Assembly: GCF_004115085.1 (NCBI RefSeq)
Contig: NZ_QXJP01000004.1
Location: 175,737 to 239,736, forward strand
Length of the DNA stretch: 64,000 nt
Source: Longirhabdus pacifica
GTDB lineage: Bacteria; Bacillota; Bacilli; Paenibacillales; DSM-105158
Direction: 5' to 3'
Shown here: piece after piece, positions 29,601 through 40,300 of the stretch
Layout: the number at the start of each line of letters is the position of its first letter
How positions within the stretch are numbered: position 1 is the first letter of the stretch
Program-made: the position numbers and the translations under genes
Notes under the pieces: generated by a model
The model's input: only the letters and a program-made list of their open reading frames with translations
Database searches by the model: none
What the model was told of the DNA's origin: nothing

Positions 29601-32600
29601 TCGGCATATATGCTCCGCCAGCCTTTAAAATAGCTAAAATACTAATCATCATATCGATAGATCGTTCCACACATAAACCAACCACCGTATTTCTACCTAC
29701 ACCTCTACGCTGCAATGTATGGGCCAACTGATTCGCTTTTTCATTCACTTGCTTATACGTTAGCTGCTCATGGTTTGCAATCAACGCTGTTTTGTATGGT
29801 GTCTTGGTTGCTTGTTGTTCGAAAATGTAATGTAAAGGTTGGTGCACCGGATAGTATACAGGCTCGTTGTTGTTAAACGAAAATAAAATTTGCTCGCTTT
29901 CCTCTGTTGTTATCATCTGAACATGTTGTAACTGTTGCATTGGATGTTGAAGCAATTGGGTAAGTATATGCTCAAAATGAACCGTCATCCGTTCAATCGT
30001 CTCTCGATGAAATAAATGCGTACTGTATTCTACCGTCACTTCAAGCTGATCTTTTTCTTCTACATACCATGACAGATCAAATTTGGAATTTTTCCACAGT
30101 GTATTTTGCTTTTCGTATGTGAGATTATGGGAGTGTGTATGCTTTTCTGTTTCATTTACGACAATCAACATCGTATCAAACAATGCACTGCGACTTACAT
30201 TACGTGGTAATTTCAATTTTTCAACCAGCTGTTCAAATGGATAATCAGCATGGTCAAATGCTTCGATCACCATCTGCTTCACTTTTTGCATGAAGTGTTG
30301 GAACGTTTGACTACCTTCAGGATAATTACGGAGTGCAATCGTATTGGCAAACATACCGAAAATATTGTTCACGTCAGGATGATAACGTCCTGATATTGGC
30401 GTACCCACTACAATATCTTCTTGCCCAGTGTATTTGGATAAAAAAACATTATATGCTGCTAGTAGTATCGAAAATAATGAAATTTTTTCTTGGTGCATGA
30501 CCGCCCTTAGTTTGCTACTCAGATCCTGACTCAATGAAAAAGTAACAATATCTCCATCGTACTGCTTCATGGACGGACGAGGAAAATCAGTGTGAAGCTG
30601 CAATGTTGGAACGGAATATTTAAACTGATTCAACCAAAATGCTTCGTGCTCATTCACCTTCTCAGACTGTAAATATTGTTGATGCCATGCTGTGTAATCT
30701 TTATATTGAATAGGTAGTGGTTGTAATGTCTCACCTTCATACAGTTTCATCAGTTCAGATAACAAGATATCTACAGATGCACCGTCAGATATAATGTGGT
30801 GCATATCTATAAAAAACGCATGATGTTTTTCTGAAATTTTAAAAAGATAAGCTCGAAACAACGGTGCTATATTTAATGTAAAAGGCTGAATAAGAGATAA
30901 AATGACATCATTCAATTGATGTTGTTCCACTTCTCTAACATCTAGATGAAACGGAATAGATTCGTGTACTTTCTGCCACAACTGTCCATCGTTCACATGA
31001 AATGAAGTCCGAAGCGCCTCATGTCTTTGTATGAACTGCATCATCGCCTTTTCCCACTTGTTAACGTCAAATTCGCCATGTAGATGCAATAAATAAGGAA
31101 TGTTATAACTGGTACCTACTCCGTCTATTTGCTGAATGGCATACATTCGTTGCTGTACAGAAGATATAGGGTACAAATCTCGCTCTTCTACAGCCTGAAT
31201 CATGTCGTAAGAAGAAGTTTGCATGGATTTCATTCTAGATGCCAGTTTCACGATAGTGGGATGCTCAAAAATAGCTTTGAACGGAATATCAATTTGAAAC
31301 TTTTTATACATAAGAGCATGAAGTGTCATCACTTTTATCGAGTTTCCACCAAGATCGAAAAAGTTATCTGTCGTGCTGATGGATTTAATAGATAACACTT
31401 CTTTCCATATGTCCAACAGCTGTGTTTCGACTTCATTTTTGGGTTTTACCATTTCATCGGTACTTACTAGTATGGGATCTGGAAGTTTATTTCTATCTAC
31501 TTTCCCATTCGCTGTTAAAGGAATTGCTTGTAACTCAACAAAATATAGTGGAACCATATAAGACGGGAGTTTAAGCTTCATATACTGCTTAAGCTCAGAA
31601 GTAGAACAGGACGTGTTCTTCACAACATATGCACACAGTTCATTCGTTCCCTCATTTGTATACACTTTCACCGTGACATGACTCAGTGCAGGATGACTTG
31701 CCAACACCTTTTCTATCTCTTCTGTTTCTATTCGAAAACCTCTTACTTTAACTTGATGATCTTTTCTTCCCACGTATTCGATGTTTCCATCAGGATGAAA
31801 CTTGGCTAAGTCTCCACTACGATACAATTTTTCATTCGGAACAAATGGATTATCAATAAATTTATTTTTGGTTAATGCTTCTCGTTTCCAGTACCCTTTT
31901 GCCAATCCTTCCCCACCAATACATAATTCCCCTACTACGCCTATCGGCTGAAGTTGTAATTGATCATTGAGAATGTATACTTTTTTATTAGAGATTGGTT
32001 TTCCAATGAAAACTTGATCCATCTCTGGTGTAACAACCGCCGTAGTCGAATCAATCGTCGCTTCTGTTGGACCATACGAATTGATAAATTTTCTACCCTG
32101 CCCCCATAAAGAAACCAAGTCCTTTGTTACCACTTCCCCACCCACACCTATCACACGTAAGTCTGGTAATTGCTCGTAAGGAAGGGCCCTTAAGAACGAA
32201 GGTACAAAATCAACAAGCTGAATGCGCTTCTCTTTCATCCACTGTACAAAGGAAGCACCCGATAACATAAACTCTTTTTTTACTAAATAGAGCTTTGCTC
32301 CATTAAACAAACTGCAAAATATTTGAAAGACAGAAGAATCAAAACTTATGGAAGCGGTCTGACAGACCCGGGTTCCAACGGTGAGATCAAAAGTATGACA
32401 CATCAACGAAACCCCACATAACGATTGATGCTCAATCATAACCCCTTTGGGCTTCCCTGTTGAACCAGATGTGTAGATCATATACGCTAAATCTTGTGCA
32501 GTATTGATTGGTGTTACATTTTCTACATCTCCTGTATACCATGGAGCATCTTCTATGTTCATCGTTTCTCCCTTAAAACTTTCCACGCTTGGAAGTGCGC

Positions 32601-34305
32601 TTTGTTTTAATAGTAAACGAGCTCCACTATCTTCTAACATATACGTGATACGCTCTACAGGATACGTATGATCGATCGGAACATAGGCTCCACCTGCTTT
32701 TAGAATAGCAAGTAAGGCTACTATCATTTCAATCGAGCGATCCGACATGATCGCCACAAATTCGTTTTTAGTTACCCCTCTTTTTCTTAAATGCCTTGCC
32801 AACTGATTTGCTTTCTCATTCAACTCCGCATACGTCACTTGTTCATTTTCAAATACTAAAGCGACATGATTTGGTGTCCGCAATACTTGCTGTTCGAACA
32901 TTTCCTGTGCTGTTATCGTTCTTGGATAATCCTGTTCAGTCTGGTTAAATGTATGAAGTAGCTGCTCTTTTTCCTTCTCAGAAGTTATTTCTATCTCTTG
33001 TATAGAAATGGAAGGATGAGCAAGAAGTGTAGTAATTAACGTCTCGATATGGAGCTGTATATGTTGCATAAATTCCGTGTCATATACTTTTTGGTTATAA
33101 GTAAGGTCCACTTCTAATTGCTCCATCGGATACACGGTCACACATAGATTGTAGTTTGTTTGCTCAAATGCTTGTAAATTCACTACTTGAAATGGTAACG
33201 TCTCACGATTTAAAGTTTCTAAATCAAGCGGATAATTTTCAATGACCATAATATGATCAATGAGTTGACTGCATGGTTGCTGATCTGTCTTCATTTCCGA
33301 TAATGAAATATATTCATGTGCATCGGCATCAACGGCTTGCTGCTGCATTTTTTTCATTGCATCAATGACAGTATCATTGGGATCGGTATGCATTCGAGTG
33401 GGAATGGTGTTGATAAATAAACCCACCATCTTTTCAATATGTTCTATTTGTGCAGGTCTACCCGCTACCACTTTGCCAAATAAAATATCAGAAGTATTTT
33501 GATACTTTTGCAATAGTAAACCCCATATCGTTTGAAATGCGGTACTCATCGTGACACCATGTTGTCTAGCCCATTGAGAAAAAGAAGAAGTCATTTGTTC
33601 TGTTAAGCGAAATCGATGTGTTCCTCTTTCATAATTTTCTTCTTTTTCGTAATTGGATTGACGGGGTAGACCTCTTACTTCTTCATAGCCAGCTATATAT
33701 TCATTCCAAAAATCAATAGATTGCTGCTTATCTTGTTTGCGAAGCCACTTTACATATACACTATAAGGTATTCCTTCTATTGTCGATATAGGCTGCCCAT
33801 GATATTTTTGTTCATAAAAGTCAAACAACTCTTTGAATAAAACGCCTAAACACCAACCGTCTATCAAAATATGATGATGACTCCAGATCATTTGATAGGT
33901 TTCTTCCCCAGTTTGAATGACAGAGAAACGAAGAAGTAAATCCGATGACAAGTCAAATCCTTTACGTTTATCTTCTTCCAAAAACCGATCAACATAAGCT
34001 TGCTTTTCTTTTTCTTGTAAGGAAGAGATATCTTGAAACGAAATGTTTGCTTTTCTCTCCTTCCATACGACTTGCATTGGATTTTTAAACTGTTTATGCA
34101 TAAAAACGGTGCGTAAAATATCATGTTTTTTAATTAAAGCATTGAGACTGTCTTCCATATCATCAACTTGAAATTTTCCTTGTATAGTCAGCGTCATTTG
34201 TTGGAAATAAGCATGTGAACTAGGATCTTTTAAATAATGAAATAAAATTCCTTTTTGTAATGGAGATAATTCATAAATATCCTTAATATCATCTTTCTGT
34301 ATCAT
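26674..34305 (-). CDS. NRPS-B: two-module synthetase C-A(Orn/Lys-like)-T-C-A(Ser)-T-E
   Basis: Second synthetase, about 2543 residues. The N-terminus (KDIYELSPLQKGILFH) is the acceptor-type docking start. Module 3: condensation (HHILIDG ~145), adenylation (YTSGSTGKPKG ~613), carrier LGGNSIKV (~985). Its pocket reads D-S-F-D-G-G-S-I-D; the acidic 278 and G-S-I-D end resemble ornithine/lysine/diaminobutyrate codes, but it is not an exact known code. Module 4: condensation (HHIISDG ~1170), adenylation (~1640) with D-V-W-H-F-S-L-I-D, one change from the serine code, carrier YGGDSIKA (~2025) and epimerization domain (HHLIVDGVSW ~2212, EGHGRE, RTIGWFTSLYP), giving D-Ser. The C-terminus (TPSDFSAKKLSSEELDDVF) is a donor docking tail for NRPS-C. 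ATG 34305 sits eight bases after AGGAG; GTG 34314 is too close. Confidence 0.95.
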   Translation of the reverse strand: MIQKDDIKDIYELSPLQKGILFHYLKDPSSHAYFQQMTLTIQGKFQVDDMEDSLNALIKKHDILRTVFMHKQFKNPMQVVWKERKANISFQDISSLQEKEKQAYVDRFLEEDKRKGFDLSSDLLLRFSVIQTGEETYQMIWSHHHILIDGWCLGVLFKELFDFYEQKYHGQPISTIEGIPYSVYVKWLRKQDKQQSIDFWNEYIAGYEEVRGLPRQSNYEKEENYERGTHRFRLTEQMTSSFSQWARQHGVTMSTAFQTIWGLLLQKYQNTSDILFGKVVAGRPAQIEHIEKMVGLFINTIPTRMHTDPNDTVIDAMKKMQQQAVDADAHEYISLSEMKTDQQPCSQLIDHIMVIENYPLDLETLNRETLPFQVVNLQAFEQTNYNLCVTVYPMEQLEVDLTYNQKVYDTEFMQHIQLHIETLITTLLAHPSISIQEIEITSEKEKEQLLHTFNQTEQDYPRTITAQEMFEQQVLRTPNHVALVFENEQVTYAELNEKANQLARHLRKRGVTKNEFVAIMSDRSIEMIVALLAILKAGGAYVPIDHTYPVERITYMLEDSGARLLLKQSALPSVESFKGETMNIEDAPWYTGDVENVTPINTAQDLAYMIYTSGSTGKPKGVMIEHQSLCGVSLMCHTFDLTVGTRVCQTASISFDSSVFQIFCSLFNGAKLYLVKKEFMLSGASFVQWMKEKRIQLVDFVPSFLRALPYEQLPDLRVIGVGGEVVTKDLVSLWGQGRKFINSYGPTEATIDSTTAVVTPEMDQVFIGKPISNKKVYILNDQLQLQPIGVVGELCIGGEGLAKGYWKREALTKNKFIDNPFVPNEKLYRSGDLAKFHPDGNIEYVGRKDHQVKVRGFRIETEEIEKVLASHPALSHVTVKVYTNEGTNELCAYVVKNTSCSTSELKQYMKLKLPSYMVPLYFVELQAIPLTANGKVDRNKLPDPILVSTDEMVKPKNEVETQLLDIWKEVLSIKSISTTDNFFDLGGNSIKVMTLHALMYKKFQIDIPFKAIFEHPTIVKLASRMKSMQTSSYDMIQAVEERDLYPISSVQQRMYAIQQIDGVGTSYNIPYLLHLHGEFDVNKWEKAMMQFIQRHEALRTSFHVNDGQLWQKVHESIPFHLDVREVEQHQLNDVILSLIQPFTLNIAPLFRAYLFKISEKHHAFFIDMHHIISDGASVDILLSELMKLYEGETLQPLPIQYKDYTAWHQQYLQSEKVNEHEAFWLNQFKYSVPTLQLHTDFPRPSMKQYDGDIVTFSLSQDLSSKLRAVMHQEKISLFSILLAAYNVFLSKYTGQEDIVVGTPISGRYHPDVNNIFGMFANTIALRNYPEGSQTFQHFMQKVKQMVIEAFDHADYPFEQLVEKLKLPRNVSRSALFDTMLIVVNETEKHTHSHNLTYEKQNTLWKNSKFDLSWYVEEKDQLEVTVEYSTHLFHRETIERMTVHFEHILTQLLQHPMQQLQHVQMITTEESEQILFSFNNNEPVYYPVHQPLHYIFEQQATKTPYKTALIANHEQLTYKQVNEKANQLAHTLQRRGVGRNTVVGLCVERSIDMMISILAILKAGGAYMPISPDYPTDRIQYMIENSEVRLVLVHHHTNTFLSSLPVDAVHVNDETSYSQHTHNLPHRNEQHDLAYVLYTSGSTGRPKGVMIEHHTVINRIGWMVKQYDISESDVLLQKTPFAFDVSVWEIFMWFFAGSTLCLLKHGEEKSPEHMLNTIAKHHVTAIHFVPSMLNGFLDYMEIPHNVEKASSLRRVFASGEALLPQQVERFYQWLPHAHLYNLYGPTEATIDVSHFHCSPQEKFRSVPIGKPLDNVQLYVLNAVEQLQPIGVAGELCISGTCLARGYMNREDLTAEKFVNNPFKIGEKMYKTGDLARWLPDGNIEYLGRIDNQVKIRGLRIELDEIHSVLLQCDQVKDGAVVAVKDDSGTDMLCAYIVPSQKRFSIQVIREHLGKTLPEYMIPAHFMEIEQLPLTHNGKLDRKALPRVVMQQRDYVAPDNEMESVLLQTWQEVLHVESVGTTDNFFEYGGDSIKAIHVIASLSKRGLKLDMSNLFKYPSIKQLAPFIQQKDHDIHQGLVTGEVELTPIQHWFYEKKLLNKHHWNQSILLHSEDGIDMEICEKAFLHCIGHHDGLRLIFPIVDEQVKQEHQPVTREVFHDHSFHIKADENISERIEMEANTLHRSLNIETGPLLAMAHFHTVQGDYLLCVVHHLIVDGVSWRILIEDFSQCYEQLEQGEDVRLPDKTTSYQDWAKQIQTYANSDAMVEEISYWQQLEQVKLTHLPQEKVEQKVGVSEQYKVVSIEFDKALTEQLLTNANQAYHTEINDLLLSALAITMKDWTGERQLGIHLEGHGREDIIDGVDLTRTIGWFTSLYPVVIQWSDDESISNVIKSVKETLRRIPNKGLGYGIYKYLMNKEHFDQKESTLQPNMLFNYLGQFDQQNENDRFHLSNLPTGNDSSVEVEDAHVLNINGAVIQNQLVFHFQYDALRLSQQSVLQWSEKFKHHVKNLVHHCVNKKESEVTPSDFSAKKLSSEELDDVFELLG

Positions 34306-34329
34306 CTTGCACACTCCTCTTCCTTATCA

Positions 34330-37300
34330 TTAATCCAACATGTTTAAAAAATTGTCTAGTTCTTCCACACTTATGTCTTCCGCAGTAAAGTCACTAGGTG
34401 TGTATACACGATGTTCCTGCTGCATGCAATGTTGTGATATATCCAGTAAAGATTGCTCATATCGTGTGGCAAATGCCGTCATCGTACTTTCTAAAAATAG
34501 ATGCGGGTTGTAACGTAGAACAAATTTCAGTTTGTCATCCTCTATCATGCCATTGATATCTATAGCTGCTGTTAATGGGGTCAATGGGTGAAAAGCTTCT
34601 CCAGTCAACGTCGTATCCAGTTGAAGTCCGCCTTCACTTTCGTGCTGATTAAACCGACCTAAATAGTTAAAGCTTATCTCTGGTTGATGCTTAAATTGCA
34701 ATGAATGTTCTGCAGAAGATAAATACTTCAGCACACTATAACCAATACCTTTGTTCGGAACACTTCGCAATGTTTCTTTCACATGCATAATGACGTCTGC
34801 AACCTTATCTGAAGGTAAAGTGAAATGCACAGGATACATAGAAGTAAACCAACCAATGGTTCTGGAAACGTTCATCTGCAAGCCAATCTCTTCTCGTCCA
34901 TGACCTTCTAACAGGATAGAAGAAGTAGTAATGTGCATACTTTTTTGTAAAGCCATAATCAGCGCAGCAAGCAATACATCATTCATTTCTGTATGATAAA
35001 TACCATGAATGTTGGTAAGTAGGTCATTTGTGTCCTTTTCGCTCAAATGAATAGAAACAGTCTTACTATCTTTCAAGTAGCAAATCGTATTTCCGTTCCT
35101 ATCCTTAGGTAGTGAAGGGACATCTCTTCCTTCTGCTGCCTTCCAATACACGCTTTCTTGTTCTAGCTCTTTACTCCTTCTATACTGGATTAACTGTTGA
35201 CTCCATGCTTGAAAGGAGTCTGTCTTCTTCGGAAGCGAAATGCTCTTTCCATTCCTAAGCTGCTCATACGCGGTGTGAAAATCTTCTAGTAAAATACGCC
35301 AAGATACGCCATCGATAACTAAATGATGAATGACAATGAGCAAATAATCTTTTTCCTGACTGTGAAATAGACCTAGCTGCATCAACTGTCCTTTTTCTAT
35401 GTTCAGCATTTTTTGCAAACGATTTGCTTCCTGTGCAATGGTTTGTTGTACATCATCACATGCATCATGCTCATAAACATGCAAGGAATAAGGTTGATGC
35501 TCCACTCCGTTGTTCATTTGTTTCACCTTAGCATCTAACGTATAACACATTCTAAGCGCATCATGATGCTTCACAAGATGAGAGAAAACTTCATTTATTT
35601 TTTCCGCATTCCAGCGTTGTTCATGTTGTAACATAACCGCTTGATTCCAGTGATTACATATTGGCAAGTGCTGCTCAAAAAACCAAGTTTGTATTGGAGT
35701 TAAAGGAACATGCCCCTCTACCGCACATTGCTCAGATGTCATATTTCTTCGTTTTACCATCGGTGCTAGCTCAGCGATGGTCGCGTACTCGTATACATCT
35801 TTAATATCAATGTGGTATTGTTCGTTATTTAAGCGAGCTGCAATCTGAATTGCCTTGATGGAATCTCCACCTAACGCCAAGAAAACATCATTTACCCCTA
35901 CTTTCTCAACGTCTAGAACATCCTCCCAAATGGATGCTAATTTTGTTTCCATTGCATTAGTTGGTGGTTTATACGACGAGTCCATGTACATCTGTTGTTT
36001 TGGGTCTGGAAGTGCCTTGCGATCCACCTTGTCATTTGCTGTGAGTGGGAGTTTTTCTATCGGTACAAAGTAAGATGGAACCATGTATTGTGGCAGTATG
36101 TCAGAAACATATTTTCTTATTGCTGTTATGCTGCCGGTATCAACCACTACAATATAGGCGCACAAGTAAACGCTATCGCTCTCTTTTGTATCCATGACAA
36201 TCGCTTCATGGACATCTGGATGTTTTAATATGACCTCGGTAATTTCATTACATTCTATGCGATGACCGTTTATTTTCACTTGGTGGTCCATACGTCCCAA
36301 CAGCTGAATATTACCGTCAGGAAGCCAGTGAGCAAGATCCCCGGTTTTATATATTTTTTCATTACTATTAAAAGGGCTATCAATAAATTTTTCTGCCGTT
36401 AGATCCGGGCGTTTCCAGTAACCTCTTGCAAGCCCAACCCCACCGATACAAAGTTCTCCGGTAACACCGATCGGTTGCAGTTGGTTGTCTTCGTTAAGAA
36501 TCATAATTTTCATATTGGGCACTGGCTTGCCGATGGATAGACTACCTTCCCCATTTGGGAATATTGCATTCGTTGCCCCTACTGTCCCTTCCGTTGGACC
36601 ATATCCATTAACGTAGGTTCTACCTTTTCCCCATGTTTTAATAAGTGGAAGAGAACAAGCTTCTCCTGCCGTAATTAGCGTCTTTAAATGAGGTAAATCC
36701 CTATATTCCAAATTACGCAGCATACTCGGTGGCAAAATGGCACTGGTAATCTCATTCCGTTCCATATAATCTACTAAATTAGAAATTAGCTCGTTTTTTT
36801 CTTCCACATACAAGGTTCCACCAGACAATAAGGTTAAAAATATTTCCGCTACGGAAGCATCAAAACTTAAAGAAGCAAACTGTAACACTCGGTTGCCTCT
36901 GCCCATACCGAAGATGGAATGAATAAGCTGAAAGCTACATACTCCTTGATGCTCTATCATTACCCCTTTTGGCTTCCCAGTAGAACCCGAGGTGTAAATC
37001 ATATAAGCTAAATCTTGAGGTGTATTCCAGTGCTCTATAATATCCGTTCTCCCTCGCTTAAACCGCTCTATGTCTACTAGTATTTTTTGCCCCTTAAATG
37101 TGGAAGGGACTGATATATGGGATTGGGTGAGCAAATAATTTGTTTCACTATCTTCCAGCATGTACTGTATACGTTCTGCTGGATAAGTAGGATCTATTGG
37201 GACGTATGCACCACCAGCTTTTAGTACTGCGAAAATAGATACGATCATCTCTAATGATCTTTCAACCATTACACCAACAAATTGATCTACCTTAACCCCA

Positions 37301-40300
37301 TTCTCTCTCAGCACTAATGCCACATCGTTGGCTCTTCTATTCAGCTCACGGTATGTTAACTGCTGATCTTTGAATACGACAGCAACCGTTTCAGGTATCG
37401 TCTGGGCATAATGCTCAAACATTTGCTGAATGGTCTTATCTTCGTGGAAAGGTGTCTTTGTATCATTAAACTGTTCTACTATTTGATTCTTTTGACGTGG
37501 TGGTACGAGTTCTATATCAACAAAAGAAGTTGTTGGACTATTTATCAATTGCTGCAATACATACCGATACTGTTCTGCCATCCTAGCAATAGTGTCTTCT
37601 GTAAATAAAGCTGTATTGTACTCCAAGGTGACATCTATATGATTTGCTGTTTCTATTAGTTCCCAAGTTAAATCCAATCGGGCATGCTTACTATCTATTT
37701 TCTGTTCTTGTAATGTCACCCCAGAAATATGCAGTGGGGTTCTATCTATGTTCTGTAAAATAAACATCGTATCAAACAGTGGATTACGGCTAGCATCTCT
37801 TACATGCCCTAGTTCCTCTACAAGTCGTTCAAATGGATAGTCCGCATTGTCATATGCTTGCAAGACATTGGCTTTCACCATTTTTAAAAACTGTTCAAAC
37901 GACTGCTTTTTATCTGATTTAATTTGTAAAGGTAATGAGTTTACAAACATTCCGATGACATCGTTTAACTCACTATGCGATCTGCCGGCAACTGCAGTTC
38001 CCACAACAATATGATGTTGACCAGTACATTTGGATAACAGTACATGATAAGCGGCCAATAATAACATGTACGTTGTTACGTCATATTTTGCTGCCGTTGT
38101 ATATATGCTTTGAGTCAGTGACTTCTCTAACTGAAATGTGAAAGTGCTGCCTTCAAATGTTTGTCTTATCCCCCTTTGAAAATCAGTAGGTAATTGTAAA
38201 ATAGGAGGTTCACCTTCAAATTGTTCTAACCAAAACTGCTTTTGTTTTTGTAATCTTTCACTTTGCAGCATGTCATGCTGCCACACAGCGTACGTTTTAT
38301 ATTGATGTGCTAAAGATGGTACTTCTTTTCCTTCATATATTGCAGAAAGCTCCTTTTTAAACAATTCCATCGACGTACCATCTGTAATCATATGATGCAT
38401 GTCAATGATCAACATGTTCAGCTTATTGTTTACATATATAAAACCCGCTCGCAGTAGCTTTGGCGTATGAAATGAGAATGGGGAAATAAAACTAGCAATT
38501 GCTTCATCTATTTCTTCCTCACACTTCACATGCACTTCAGCATAAGAGATTTCAGATGAAGGGTGCACTTTTTGCATCAATTCACCCTCGATTAGATGGA
38601 AAGAAGTTCGTAAAATCTCATGTCTATTGACGATAGATTGTAATGCATGTAACCACTTATGTTTATTTATTACTCCTTCTACTTTCCACAACAACGGTAC
38701 ATTATAACTACAACTGGTTTCATCTAATGTTTGAATTGCATACATTTGCTTTTGCGCAGAAGAAACAGGGTAGTACGCTTGCTCTTCTATCGTTTTAAGA
38801 ACGGGTTGAATGTAAGAAGCATTTGTTTTTTGTACATGTTGTATTCGTTTCGCAAGCGCTTGAATAGTAGGCATGTCAAACACTTCACTCATGGTAAGTT
38901 CCACTCTCATTTGTTGATTTATTTTTGCTAGTAGCAGCATTGCTTTTAATGAATTACCGCCTATTTTAAAGAAGTGATCGTTCGTACTTATTGTGGATAG
39001 ATGCAATACCTCTTTCCACATCGCCACTAACATTTCTTCTGTTGCATTTGATGGTTTTACACGTGGAGTGTTCTCTGTATGCTGCTCTGGATCAGGAAGC
39101 GCCCTTTTATCTACTTTGCCATTGGCTGTTAACGGTAAGGATGGCAAGCTAATAAAATACGTTGGCATCATATATGGTGGTAATGTTCTTGCCAAGTTTT
39201 GTTTCACATCATCCATAGAAGCATCCGGGTGAAGTACAACATAAGCAGTAAGAAAGGAATGCTCATGCCCATCTTTAGAAACCATCACCACACCTGTCTG
39301 CACCATAGGTTGAACAAGCAGCTGCTTTTCAATTTCACCAATTTCAATCCGGTGACCTCTAATTTTCACTTGCTGATCTAATCGATCCATAAATTCTATG
39401 CTTCCGTCAGGGAGCCATCTAGCTCTGTCTCCTGAGCGATACATCACTGCTCCTGGAATAAACGGATCTTTCATAAACTTTTCCTTACTTAAACTTTCTC
39501 TATGAAGATAGCCATTAGCTACTCCATCTCCACCAATGTACAATTCTCCTGGTATTCCCATCGGCTGTAATTGCTGCTGTTTGTTTAAAATATATACTTT
39601 CGTGTTGTGCACTGGTTTTCCAATCGGTACGCTTTCCCATGATGCATCAATATGTTGGATTGGATAATACGTCGCATACACTGTTGTTTCTGTTGGACCA
39701 TACATGTTGACGAGACGATTTGGCCCTACAATATCCCATGCTTTGCGTACATGCTCTATGGAACACTTTTCCCCACCAAATAAAATGTTTCGAACATCTT
39801 TTAAACAACTAACATCGACATCAACAAGGACATGAAATAAAGCCGTAGTGACTAACATGACACTAATTTGTTCTTGTTTGATGAGCGCGGAAAGTTTTGT
39901 CGGTGATAATAGTACTTCTTTTTTAATTAGCACTAACTGTGCACCGTTTAAAAGTGCACCGTGCATATCAAAGGTAAAAGCATCGAAAGCAAAACTAGAA
40001 AGCTGTAGCAACTTATCTTCTGGTGTAATGTCAACATAGCCACCGTTTATCATTGTTTTTATAATATTTTGGTGTGTAATGAGTGTCCCTTTAGGCTTAC
40101 CTGTAGACCCTGACGTGTAAATGATATTGGCCACATCTTCTGGTTCATTCCGTCTCCCTATACTATCCGTACCGTAAGAAGTTAACGTTAATGCATCTAT
40201 CGATATGATTTGTCCTTCATATTCCAAATCTACAATTCCAACTTCCTTGTCAACAATAAAAAAGGGAGCCATACTGTCGGATAAAATGTACTGTATACGT